Of a stretch of 60,000 nucleotides of DNA, positions 25,801 to 35,559 are shown piece by piece (within the stretch, counting starts at the first letter, position 1; each line of letters opens with the position of its first letter). The DNA lies in the NCBI GenBank assembly GCA_903813345.2, contig CAIIXF020000009.1:12210030-12270029 (forward strand), written 5' to 3'. The stretch comes from Owenia fusiformis. Its lineage: Eukaryota; Annelida; Polychaeta; Sabellida; Oweniidae. The notes under the pieces are model-generated. The model had not been told where the DNA came from and made no database searches. It was given only the letters and a program-made list of their open reading frames with translations. The position numbers and the translations under genes were made by a program.

Positions 25801-28202
25801 GACATAAATATTATTTGTGAAGCATCACCTCTACGCAGAATTATTTTTATAATTTTTGCTTGGTTCCTTCCATGAGAAAATGCAATTATAGACCTGGTAC
25901 ACGTATCAAGGTTGTATATAGCAATTGCGTTCGGTCTCCTTGGTTTTCAAGGTAAATGAAATGAGCAAAACTGGAAAAGGTCATGTGTGCTTAAAAGCAT
26001 GTGAGTATTTAATTTTTGATAATTTTTTGACATTTTTTACATTTATTATATCTATGGGGAATCATCCTTACACAGAATTATTTTTTGATTCAAATTTAGT
26101 TCCTTCTATTAGAAGGCTTGGCTAAGATTGGTTTATATGTATAAATGTAATGAGATTTTTATGTTTGAATCGCACAAAAAGAGATAATGTCACATGTGCG
26201 TGAATGCATGTCAATATCTTATTTTAAAAACTGAATTATGATTTTGACATTTTCATAAGCTTTAAACCATTGCCTTTCCACATATTTATTTTCTTAACAT
26301 GAGAACTTTAAACACGATCTAAATAAGAAAGGTCAATGTGAGTTGAATTAAAATTTGGAAAAATATCAATTATCTGCGCATTTTCGTTATATTACGTCAT
26401 ACGGGATTTCGTGCTTTAAATGGGCTGAAGGTGAAGAATGGCACGTGTACGAAAACGTTTGTTACCAATTCATCTTTCAAAACACATTTTTATTTTTTAC
26501 ATATCTATGATCTATGATATATAACCTATGTAAAGAATTATTTTCAAATTAATTGCTAGGTTAATTCAATAAGCAATTCTGAGGTATATTTGAACTTTAA
26601 TTCCATAGCAGATGTAATTCGGACAAAAGTTTTAAAATTCAAGAAGAGATTAAATCAATCAAAATAAATCTTATGATTCAACCGAGTCGACAATACTTGG
26701 TTCAGTTCTTTCATTTTAAATCATACCATGGTCATAGATTAACATAAGTGACCGTTCGAAAACATACCATTTTGTAGAAAATGAAAGAAAATCGCGTTAT
26801 AACATGTATCGAGTAATTGCCAAGTTTACGTCTTAAGTTTTATGTGGTAAACAGCATTCTTCATTAAGTCACACATATAAGTTAAGGGAAGCAAAAGATC
26901 ATTTTAAAAATGAAACATATCAATAGATATTTTTAACATTGAAATACTTTTAGAAAGTAAGCTTATACTAGTAGATTTGCTAGAACTAGCTGTTTGGAAT
27001 TCATTAACTTTTCTCCACAGGATCATTTCGTAGTACAAATGCTGGTCATTTAAAGGAAATATAGGTTTCAACATCCCCGTCTATGAATATTGATCTTTTT
27101 CAAACAGCAAAGGTAAGTTTAAAACAGAAATACTTCTTACGAATCCAAATTACATTTTAAACTTAGAATTGGGATCTACGATCTTATGGGTATGTCACAA
27201 AGATTAGATACATTCACTCAGCATGCCGATAAACATATAGTTAACTTTACAAGCGTAACTATAGGTAACTTCGATTTTAGTATGTTCAAGTTCAAGTTCT
27301 GTAGTCTCGAGAGTCAAACGATTATCATAGTTTATTTGGCCTGCTTTTAGAATTGGGAAAACAAAGGCAAGGTTTATGTTTTATGAACATTCTGATTTGA
27401 TAGCAAACTTTATTTTTGAGTGTATTAAATCAAATAAAGCTTATTGCGTCGGGACCTGTACGTTCGCCCAATTAAAGGCAAATGTGCCGTCAATTAAAGA
27501 AACATGCACAATGGTACACCGTTTTTGGAAAACATAACACTGATAATAAAAATTCATCAATTGTTATGAAATTTGCACCATCATTAAAAGGAATCTCGAA
27601 TTTCATGATGACAAAATATCAGATAAATATGACAAGAACTAAAAATTTGTTACATTTTTTCCTAAAAAGTTGTAAAATAAAAATAAACTAAAAAAATAAT
27701 ATTTTCACGACAAAAAATAAATAGTTCAACTGTTTTGATTCTACATGACGTTTTCAAAGAGTAGAGAGCTAGATTCAAAGCACCGTTCCTGCAAGTTTCA
27801 AATGAAAATATTAAAAAATGTGCGAGTAAGAGGACCGCAACTTTTTATGTCTACACTGACAAAAACTTGAAATTCCCGTTGTAAAGATATAGTCCCACGC
27901 GGAAGTGCACGTCATAAAGCTGATGGGTTAAGGCAATGTGCCGTCCAACTGCCAACCAACAACTAAACAAATAACAAATAGGCATATAGGTTCGTTCAGT
28001 GCCACGCTCTTGAATCAGTTATAAACAGGGATAATCAACAGATATGAGAGGGTCAGGCATTTTTTGACTTGGAGACCTCGACTCGAGGAGTTTGCTGCAT
28101 ATTCTTTTTAAGTCAAAGAATTTCAAATTTGATAAAAAGTGACAAAATCGTACCTTCAGTGCATTTGTTGGATATAACATTGTACGCTGGGAACAATGAC
28201 AT
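10850..28202 (-). CDS. NRDE2: NRDE2, nuclear RNA-surveillance factor (11 coding exons)
   Basis: Minus-strand exons: 28202-28154, 23129-23045, 22124-22048, 21758-21575, 20576-19705, 19419-19300, 18463-18203, 17389-15848, 15432-15329, 13054-12983, 10993-10850. All junctions are GT-AG and in phase, giving 1169 aa, close to human NRDE2 (1164). The protein starts MSLFPAY and continues with ADWLSN, a K/H/D-rich low-complexity stretch (about aa 72-130), the signature NPLGVYD in exon 5, then helical HAT/TPR-like repeats to the C-terminus (PWAK, PLEELDILME). The family binds the helicase MTR4 through the N-terminal half and limits exosome recruitment in nuclear speckles; in worm and yeast it acts in nuclear silencing. 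Exon 7 could end at 18203 or 18199; only 18203 keeps frame. The last exon is bordered by tandem arrays on both sides. I identified it from motifs and exon-by-exon similarity to the family. Confidence 0.93.
10994..12300 (-). repeat. 55-bp intronic tandem array derived from the NRDE2 3' splice site
   Basis: About 22 units, mostly 55 bp. Read on the gene strand each unit is TTGTATTACAG followed by GTGCTATGTTGTACAATA and TTTCCCCATTCTT. It parallels the real acceptor of the last exon (TTGTATTGCAG, GTTCTGTACACTGATGC, then AATACAATATTTCCCC), with an internal deletion in most units. Two units (near 11440 and 11731) keep the full GTGCTGTACACTGATGC form and are 291 bp apart, showing a higher-order repeat of about five units. 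The array fills two thirds of the 1989-bp last intron. Confidence 0.9.
12349..12543. repeat. Tandem duplication of about 98 bp
   Basis: A unit from CAGTTGCAGAGTAATTCATT through ACATGACATGCACCCTG to the TAAATACAGTG-like end occurs twice with few differences, inside the last NRDE2 intron. Confidence 0.85.
13135..13440. repeat. Two-unit repeat of about 170 bp in NRDE2 intron
   Basis: The words GAGAAGGTCATTGAAGG and ATGATTTTGAAAAAAA recur in the same order at about 13150-13240 and 13300-13385. The repeat is followed by the dispersed repeat at 13430. Function not known. Confidence 0.6.
13430..13555. repeat. Dispersed repeat with GTGGTGACATAA end
   Basis: Runs of CGCCAACCATCAACTGCC-type sequence followed by GACCATAACAATATGTCACC and GGTGGTGACATAA. 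Related sequence is at 56565-56706 and, for the GTGGGGACATAA end, at 55050-55130, so this is a dispersed family. Confidence 0.6.
13943..14500. mobile_element. Foldback element, family B
   Basis: Left arm 13943-14160 and right arm about 14335-14500 are inverted copies: AGGAAGTGATGTCATCGACT appears at 14110-14129 and its complement at 14345-14364, flanked by CTGCCATCTTTT and TGGTCAATATT words in both arms. The loop is about 170 bp. No coding capacity. Located in NRDE2 intron 9. Confidence 0.75.
14489..14633. repeat. Long palindrome with GC-rich tip
   Basis: Arms of about 65 nt: ATCCTATA...TTCAGGATATTGGGATTATC on the left and its complement GATAATCCCAATATCCTGAA...TATAGGAT on the right, meeting at a GC-rich centre near 14561 (CTGCCCGAGGG, then CCCGAGGGTAG). 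Confidence 0.8.
14885..15060. repeat. GCCCGC palindrome repeat
   Basis: TATATCTGCCCGCTCGGAGC and GCGGGACGTAAAGC, then TATATCTGCCCGC, form short inverted repeats; GTATGGGATAAATGG follows. Closely related words occur at 53520-53765. The 105-aa open frame over it has no known domain. Confidence 0.5.
22335..22932. mobile_element. MITE-like element with CAGTAAAACCTGTCT end
   Basis: The right end, read inward on the minus strand, is TACAGTAAAACCTGTCTTAT, a form common to pogo/Tigger-type MITEs. The left part contains the related AAACCTGTGTACAAGGAATG. Similar ends occur at 30480-30592, 32073-32195 and near 47980-48095. Boundaries on the left are uncertain. Confidence 0.45.
22670..22895. repeat. Tandem repeat, about 75 bp x 3
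   Basis: Three consecutive units each containing CCTTCTTGTTCCTTACAGAG then GGTCTGTTAACATGTAAGTC and AATGGAAAAATATCTGTT, in NRDE2 intron 2. It is followed by a TIR-like end (next entry). Confidence 0.85.
23851..24504. mobile_element. Foldback element, family C, in NRDE2 intron 1
   Basis: Inverted arms GTAACATGTTAATGATGTCA (23851 on) and the complement of GTGACGTCATTAACATGTTA (24484 on) match almost fully, with further inverted similarity inward. A GC-rich hairpin (next entry) sits near the centre. Confidence 0.65.
24087..24155. repeat. GC-rich hairpin at the centre of the foldback
   Basis: TTCGAGGTCTCC ... GGGAGACCTCGAA closes a stem, within which GCGCGAAGTAGGAGCG and TAGCGACTACTTTGCG pair again. 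The loop is short. GC content is far above the surroundings. Confidence 0.75.
24509..27951. mobile_element. 3.4-kb TIR-bounded element carrying a satellite array
   Basis: CAGTAGGACGGCACATTG at 24509-24526 and, reverse-complemented, CAGTTGGACGGCACATTG at 27934-27951 match at 17 of 18 bases. The interior is largely non-coding and includes the ~236-bp tandem array. No transposase found and no convincing target-site duplication, so the boundaries are an inference from the inverted match. It fills most of NRDE2 intron 1. Confidence 0.5.
25010..26470. repeat. Divergent satellite, about 236 bp x 6-7
   Basis: The landmark TCATGTGTGCGTAAAAGC and variants recurs at about 25028, 25272, 25508, 25744, 25981, 26189 and 26437, spaced mostly 235-248 bp. 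Each unit also contains CATCACCTTTACACAGAATT-like and TTCCATGAGAAAATGCAATT-like words. Units have diverged clearly from each other, so the array is old. Confidence 0.85.
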
Positions 28203-28405
28203 CTCTCATACAAGTCGTGTAATAAGTATACTGAGTTTATGCTCTTCTAAGCGTAAATGAAACAACTAAACGTCGCTGCATCGAACATTTCTATTTTTAC
28301 CGGATGTAATGTTTTGTCTAACCAGAAGCAGCTTTCTCATTTTCTACCGGAAGTCGTGAAATTTGACATTTTTAAAATCTACTGATTTATTGATTTAAAG
28401 CGATC
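28203..28405. promoter_or_regulatory. NRDE2-ATAD1 divergent promoter
   Basis: The two start codons (minus strand 28202-28200 and plus strand 28406-28408) are 203 bp apart, so both promoters and both 5' UTRs share this interval unless non-coding first exons exist. It contains ACCGGAAGT (28346-28354) and ACCGGATGT (28299-28307), both ETS-family core sites, which are typical of TATA-less housekeeping divergent promoters. No TATA box seen. Confidence 0.65.
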
Positions 28406-31400
28406 ATGTCTCCAGAAAATGGAATTTCAAGGCCCGAAATAATAGCAAAGATTATATCTACTCTATTGGGTCTAACCCTATCGTTTGGTGTTTCATATTT
28501 TGCACTGAAATGGCTAGGGGACAAAATGGACCCAACTCATAAAGAAAAGAAAGAGCAGAAGAAACAGGTAAAGTGGTGAACATAAATAATGACACTATGA
28601 AAAAGACATTCCGTCACATATGTCATAAATTTTTACCTCAGTGAATTGAGTGCTCTATTTTCTCCGTCCTGGAATGTACAAATATAGTGGAATTTGTGTC
28701 CGTAATGACAAATAGGAACTTAAAAATTTTAAGTGATATTCACATGTTAATGCTGGCTCTTCAAATGTTGAGGTGATTTTGGAGCCCGATTACGCCGTAA
28801 GGAGGACTGGCTCCCAGAATGCAACATGACACATGCCAGCTTTCAAAATGCTGTTCCGCCATTTTGAAACCTGTCACGATCGAGTACATATGAAAGTATC
28901 TTTAATTCTGTGCTGGATGAAAGTCATTATTCCATCTGTTGTGATTTTCAATCATTTGGATATCGAGCTCTGTCTTTTGTTGTGTACCATGGTTGTGAGA
29001 AGTTGTTCTATTAGCTGACTATATTTACCAGAGTATGAAGTTGAAATTCCCCTTTCATATTTTCGTGGCTATTTTACATGTGTCTCGTATTGGTATGCGT
29101 CACACAATCTCCAGTCTGATTGATTTTTTGAAAATATCACAATAAATATCACATTTATTACCTTGATGACCTCTTGATCCTTGCAGTGTGTACATATTAA
29201 GTTGATTAACAGTGTCTATTTTTCAATTTCAAAAGGTACATTATATATGTGCTGTCTACCAACTAATTTCCTTCCACAGTGGAGATGTGTCTGTTCTGAA
29301 TTTTTATGCAACTCCTCATTGGAGTCACATGTTTTTTCAAGGAATAAATAACTTGTTTTACATATGGTCTAAATCGTTCATATTTGCATAAAGAGTGCAC
29401 TAAGGTACCTAGAAAAGAGTGTAATGAATAATGTTTTTATAAGATGTATTAAAAATGAGAGAATAAACTACTTGATATACTGTAGGTAATTGAATTTTCT
29501 CATTTTTCATACATTTTATTAACAAAATATACTCCACACTCTTCTAGATACAAAAGTGCACCCTTGAAAGTACTTTTTGTATTTATTCAACTTTTTTTGC
29601 TTTTAAAAGAGAGCTTCATCTTAGGTAGTTTGTAACTAGACTCTGTATACAGGATACCAGGAGGAATCCTGGCTAAATTCCCAACAATTTAGAAAATATA
29701 TTAATAAAGCTGTTGTCTCATTGGTGGAGTCAAAATTATATTGAGCTACATTTACATGTACTATTAAATTATACATAAATGTATTGGTATTTTAAGGCTG
29801 AGAAGGTGCTCCATATGATTGGTGTTAGAGATATTAAGGTGCGTATGTGTATAACATGTATAATGGGTTCTTATTTGAGTATCTAAGTGTCAGAGGCACT
29901 TTAAGTTGTAGATGTAATGATAATACATGCACAATGTAAAAATAAAAGGTCAACATTTATTCAGTTGTTGCAAAATTAATTCATTTACATGAAAAGATTT
30001 TTATGGACAATTACATCACATCTCTAATGTGAACATTTTTTTCTCTTTAATAATTTTGTTATCTTCTATGAACTCACATAGCAAGAATTCATGAAATGTG
30101 AACACCTGCTAATCTGAACATGTTTGGCCGCTCCCAGTAGTGTTTGGATTAGACAGGATTACTTTGGTTTAATGCCATTAATTTTGCATTCTAGTTGTCT
30201 GATTATGAGCTGTGTATTGCCTCTAACCTAGTTGACCCACTAAGCATGGTGACATCATGGGATGACATCGGAGGCCTAGATGACATCATACAAGAGATCA
30301 AAGAGACTGTCATATGGCCATTTCAGAGACAAGATTTATTCAGAAGCTCTCAGCTATTACAGCCTCCTAAAGGTAAATATACAGGGTGGTTCAAAAAATA
30401 TTTCATGAAGTGTGTTAACTCATTCATTATTGGCATGACTGGTCTCAAACTTTCTGAGATGACTAAGAATTGATCCATTAATTTTGGTCCACTAATTTGG
30501 AGATGTTCGACTTTAACATTGGGTTTGTAGGTGATTGAACTCTAAAACTTTCAGAGGTGTTCCACTTTCAGTGCTTTTACTGTACTTTTATGTATCTTCC
30601 AGGTGTATTACTCTATGGTCCACCTGGCTGTGGGAAAACAATGATTGCAAGAGCCATGGCCAAGGCAGCAGGTATGGTATATCTAGTTTCAGTAATGCCA
30701 TAAGCCATAAAATAAATCCAGATTGAAAAATAATTGATGATAATACTTGGTTATATTTAGATAGAACAATAGCATGATGTTCTATTGATTGGCAGAAATG
30801 AACTTATCACTTGGCCAAGTGGCTATTCACTTTATTGTACAATGTTTTTACAGATGCCAGGTTCATCAACCTTCAAGTGTCTTCTCTTGTTGACAAATGG
30901 TATGGAGAGTCACAGAAAAGAGCTGAGGCTGTCTTTTCTCTGGTAAGCAGATCTGGCAAATCAAGATTTACCCTTGATGAAATATTGATTTTTTTTCTAA
31001 ATCCAGAGAAATGCCATTTCAACATGATTCCTACAAAAAATTATTGATTTGAACTATGTATTCTACCATAGCATGTAAATATCCACATGTAATGACCCAT
31101 TTTAACAGTGCTAATCAAAATCAGTCAGAAATACTTTATCTCTCAAAGAGACTTTGTTGCAAGATGATTTATTTATTTTTATTTTATTTTTTTCAATTTA
31201 TTTCAATTTCCTTGATATTGATATAAATACAAAAGTATGCCTTTGTTAACTTAATAACATTATCGGCATAGTAGATGATTTATTTATTTCTAGGCCATTA
31301 AGCTGCAGCCGACAATTATATTCATTGATGAAATAGGTAAGCTTTGAAATGTTTCCAGTTACATGTAATAGGGAGGTTAATAATTAAGATACACATTTGG

Positions 31401-34174
31401 AAGATAACTTGTACATGTACATGTAATATCTTAACCCTCAGGGATAACTGTCCAGGGTTTTCCTGGGAACATATTTTATTACAACTATTCCAACTTATAC
31501 CTTTATATTGATCGGGCAAGTTAATACAACAAGTGGGAGATCTTATCCCTAAAGGACCTGAGTTGTACACATTCATGTACACTTTCTCTTAAAAATGATT
31601 GGCTTAACCTCCCTATTATCTGAACATTAGACTACTTTTCTGAAGGGTAAAATGCAGGAAACCTAAGCTGAGATCTTGCAGCATTGTGAACTTTAGGATA
31701 CACCAATAATTGCAAGCCTTTTGTTAGTCAAATCTCTGAGCAACTTGTCTAGTGCCTTCCCACTTGCAGATATTTGATTTCCCAAGGTTTAGAGCTAGAT
31801 TATAATTGTCTTTTTGTTAACGTTAATGTTATATCTTTGTTACCATGAATGTTGTTTTTTACCTTGTATGGTTTCTATTGTTACCATTGATGTTGTCCCT
31901 TTGTTACCATGAATGGTTTCTCTTTGTTACCATTAATGTTGTATTTTTGCTGCCTTGAATGTTGCCTCTTTGTAACCATGAATGTTGTCTCTTTGTTATA
32001 ATGAATATTTTCCCTTTGTCATAAATGTTATCAACAAAATTAAAAGTACTTTTTAAGAACAGTTTTGCCTAGTACAGTAAAACTTGTTTAAGTGGAACAC
32101 ATTTGGTACCTTCAGAAAGTGTTCTAATTTAGGGATGTTCCACTAACAGAGGTACATTTATCATTAAGTCAATCGGTCATGGTCCATTCAGGTTTTACTG
32201 AACATGCATATAAATATCAAAGAAACTTCAAATTTCCAGATTCTTTCCTGAGATCCCGTAATTCCTCAGACCATGAGGCGACATTAATGATAAAGACGCA
32301 GTTCATGAGCTTTTGGGATGGGCTGATCACTGATAACAAATGTCGCGTCATGATAATTGGCGCCACTAACAGACCACATGATGTGGATGATGCAATACTC
32401 AGGCGGATGCCAAGTATGTTCAATATAGGACTTCCAGTAAGTTAAATTTTTAATTGCCCTTCAAAATGATTTTTTCTTTTGTTTTGTATTTTTGTTTTCG
32501 GATAGGTTGATATTTTGATAAAAAACATATTGTTCAGTATTCTCCAACTTTTTTGTGGATGTTGGTCTTTGGTTCGTATTCAGTAGTCAGCGTTTGGCAT
32601 CCACAACAAATGACAGGTGGTGATATTTTGCATGTTTATGCCTTATTTGTTTGTTATCTAAACTTCATGATTTCATCAATCTCATTTTATTTTAGAATGC
32701 AGTCCAAAGGGCTAGAATATTGAAACTCATCTTAGAAGAGGAAAATGTAAGTATGAACTAGTGCATGGTCATTTTTTTGAAAGCCTAAGGTACAAATGTT
32801 GATCGGGGAATGTCTGAACAGGTACCTCAATATTAAGGCTCCCACGATGTTCCAAATATTCGATATATGTGACAGAGAAAGCAGCTTTTCCATCAATTTA
32901 CAGTTTGTTGGATTTTTATTATTTCTTTCTTATTTCCTTCATATAACAATAAATGAAAATACAAATTATTTACAGTGGACACCTAATATAGATGTATATA
33001 CTGCTTGATTTAACATAAATTGAAAGTTGGAACAAATGAAACAGTTTTCAAAAGAATTACACATTGACTCGCATATCAATGAACCATCTCTGTATAGAAA
33101 ACCTATCTACAAGGAACAATTTTGTCTGTTACTTGTTGAGCGGCAGAGATGTGAATGCATTAGGATGGCCCAATTACTCCTTCCACTATTGACTAAGCAG
33201 TCAGTAAACTCACAGATTATTGGCCATGCTTGTGTGTGAAACTAAATGTACATATGTTGGATGACAAATGTATGGAGGGTACATTCATATACACAGGTTG
33301 TATTGTATATCTGGAACATTGTATAGGACCTATAGTACTTTATCATATGATCTGTATTCCTACTGAGATTGTCCCCATTGATCATCTCCGTCGCAATACA
33401 GAAAATATTGGTATGGAGGGGACATTCTCAGTAGCAATACAGAGGATCACACAATAAAAACGTTATTGAATGATTTGAAGTGCAATACAGGATATATTCT
33501 GCTCTCGATATTCTGTATTGGCACTCAACTTTCCAATAAGGATTTCTCGAGCAGAATATATCCTGTATTGCACTTCAAATCATTCAATAATTCAAGTCCG
33601 TATATGCCAGAAACATACAATGATGTCATATTGTGTGTTTATCTTACAGGTATCCGGAGATGTAGAACTAGACAAAATAGCTGTGCAATGTGATGGTCTG
33701 TCGGGTAGCGATCTGAGGGAACTCTGTCGTCAAGCAGCCATCTTGAGAGTGCGGGAACACATTAATAACGAAATGGATGAAAATGGCGATGAAAGGTACA
33801 CAGCTGTGCATGTTTGAACTTTTTAAATTTCTTTAAATCTTATGGGAAATTATGTGGAGTGTCAAATGTTTAATGTCCTGACGAATGTCCAAATCTTAGG
33901 AGAGGTGAAAAATCCAACAAATTGAAAAGACGAAACCTTTCATAAGGATTTTATATTGTTCAATAGTAAAAATGTCATAGCACAAACAGAAACTGATTGA
34001 ATGCAGAAAATACAAACATTTTTTTAATATTCCAAATTATTTTCCAGTTTTCATGATGCGACACAGGAGGTCGAGCTTAGATCAATATCAATGTTGGACA
34101 TGACACACGGACTAAAGAAACTGCTAGAGACTAAACTTAAACCAGGATTCCCACAGCAGATATCATTGGACTAA
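28406..34174 (+). CDS. ATAD1: ATAD1/Msp1 membrane AAA ATPase (10 coding exons)
   Basis: Exons: 28406-28567, 29797-29838, 30195-30372, 30603-30671, 30854-30942, 31294-31336, 32240-32436, 32696-32746, 33650-33795, 34048-34174; all GT-AG and in phase, 367 aa (human 361). Exon 1 encodes an N-terminal membrane anchor (about aa 13-36, [17 protein letters not shown]). Exon 3 has the linker WDDIGGLDD. Walker A GPPGCGKT is in exon 4, the pore-loop region DKWYGESQK in exon 5, Walker B IIFIDEI in exon 6, sensor GATNRP and arginine finger RRMP in exon 7, and [12 protein letters not shown] of the lid in exon 9. The enzyme extracts mislocalised tail-anchored proteins from the mitochondrial outer membrane and peroxisomes and disassembles AMPA-receptor complexes in mammals. 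All catalytic motifs are intact. Confidence 0.95.
30378..30592. mobile_element. Transposon-end fragments in ATAD1 intron 3
   Basis: TACAGGGTGGTTCAAAAAAT (30379 on), a mariner-like end, starts a few bases after exon 3; GGTGTTCCACTTTCAGTGCT and TTTTACTGTA end at about 30592, just before the acceptor of exon 4. The second end belongs to the CAGTAAAA MITE family. No intact element. Confidence 0.45.
31820..32030. repeat. Degenerate ~29-bp tandem repeat in ATAD1 intron 6
   Basis: TTTGTTACCATGAATGTTGT and variants recur seven or so times at 25-35 bp spacing. Confidence 0.7.
32073..32195. mobile_element. Short MITE with CAGTAAAAC termini
   Basis: Left end TACAGTAAAACTTGTTTAAG and right end CAGGTTTTACTGAA are inverted matches about 120 bp apart, some 45 bp before ATAD1 exon 7. 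Related ends are at 22932 and 30592. Confidence 0.5.
33463..33590. repeat. Perfect 42-bp inverted repeat (hairpin) in ATAD1 intron 8
   Basis: The 42 bases 33463-33504 (starting TTATTGAATGATTTGAAGTG) are exactly complementary to 33549-33590, with a 44-base loop. It lies 59 bp before exon 9. No mismatch in the stem. Confidence 0.95.
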
Positions 34175-34541
34175 AATCAACTCGTCAAATTTGCTGGAGA
34201 TATTGCAGAGTGCTTCATATGGAATTATTATCAATGCTAGATACTTGTATGAGGAGTGCAAATGAAATGATAGACTTAATGCAGACACCGATTTATAGAC
34301 CTAGCATATAGTTTCCACTGCAGCTCAGAGCATTGATGATGTCTTAAACGGCTGACAAAACCATCTAACATATGTATATAATTGTACATGTACTTGCTTA
34401 AAATGATTGTATATGTATATGATGTATATAATTGTACATGTGTATGATATATAATTGTACATATACATGATGTAAATAATTGTCACAACATGTTTTTGTA
34501 GCCTTCACTGAATGAGTCAGTATAAACAAATAATCAATTGC

Positions 34542-34547
34542 AATAAA
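34542..34547 (+). terminator. Candidate poly(A) signal of ATAD1
   Basis: AATAAA 368 bp after the ATAD1 stop codon; the intervening 3' UTR is AT-rich with TGTATATGATGTATATAATTG-type short repeats. Confidence 0.5.
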
Positions 34548-34939
34548 AAATATAATTTCAAATCTCAGACTTGTATGTAAAGCATCCTGCAAATGATCCA
34601 GTGGATTTTTTAACAGTTTTGTATTTTAAAATAAATTATTGGAAAAAAATAGTTCAGTTGTTTGGATTTTAGATGCTATATCATTTCAGACATCATTTTT
34701 TATAAACATTTTTGGCAAAACTTAGCAATATTAGTTTACTTCAATCCAGAGTGGCCATTGATGAGAAGCCAGTGAACAAGTCCATATGATTTCTGGATTA
34801 AAATGGATGTGACCGTTCAAAGGTGAAGGTCACTCATAAGTTCAAAGATGAAGGTCGGAAGTTCAAATCTGAAGATAGTGAATTCATTATGAGGGTCAAA
34901 AGTTCAAAATTGAAGCTTATAAGTGGCCAAGTGACTTAT

Positions 34940-35236
34940 AATCGTTGATTAAATACATCACTTTTGTTACGTAAATGGAACTTCAAAAGGGTTGAGATCT
35001 GCACTTTTAACCCCACACATTTACGTAACATTACTGAGGTATTAAATCAACGATTGTGTTGTCTTCTGAACTATTTGCTTGCAAACGTGTACATTTTCTA
35101 AAACTTGACACTGACACATGTTTGTGATAAAAATGTTGTGGGAATTCTGCCTCCAACGCAGGAAATAAAGAAAAATCGTACCTTCGAGGTTCCGACATTT
35201 TGTTACCGAAACGAATCGTAATCGAGTGAATCACCT
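34940..35236. mobile_element. Foldback family A, partial copy
   Basis: From GAGATCTGCACTTTTAACCC to CGTAATCGAGTGAATCACCT the sequence parallels the right half of the element at 5211-5676, including TGTCGTGGGAATTCTGCC-like and CCGACATTTTGTTACCGAAA words. The opposite arm is missing; a short internal hairpin around ATCGTTGATTAAATAC remains. Confidence 0.75.
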
Positions 35237-35239
35237 GAT

Positions 35240-35530
35240 AATATGAAGGACCAGTTAAGATAAAAAGGATCAATTAAATATTAAGGACCAGTCGAAGCAA
35301 TAAGGACAAGTTGCAATATGAAGGACCAGTTAAGATAATATGAAGGACCAGTTAAGATATAATGGATCAGTTGAAATATTAAGGACCAGTTGAAGCAATA
35401 AGGACAAGTTGCAATATGAAGGACCAGTTAAGATATAATGGATCAGTTGAAATATTAAGGACCAGGTAACACAATAAGTACATTTGCAATATGAAGGACC
35501 AGTTAAGATATAATGGATCAGTTTGTGCAA
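35240..35530. repeat. AAGGACCAGTT minisatellite
   Basis: Units such as TATGAAGGACCAGTTAAGAT and ATAATGGATCAGTTGAAATA alternate through the interval, roughly every 20-40 bp. Open frames across it are repeat artefacts. Confidence 0.8.
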
Positions 35531-35559
35531 AAAAATATTTTGTGGCAGTCAACACTTTT

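Noticed and set aside
27021-27112. Exon-like stretch on the + strand (TTCTCCACAG before, GTAAGT after, with an ATG at 27083)
   Set aside because: Could be a 5' exon of ATAD1, but the ATG frame is only ten codons, no acceptor is convincing before 28406, and it lies inside a putative transposon. Transcript data would decide.
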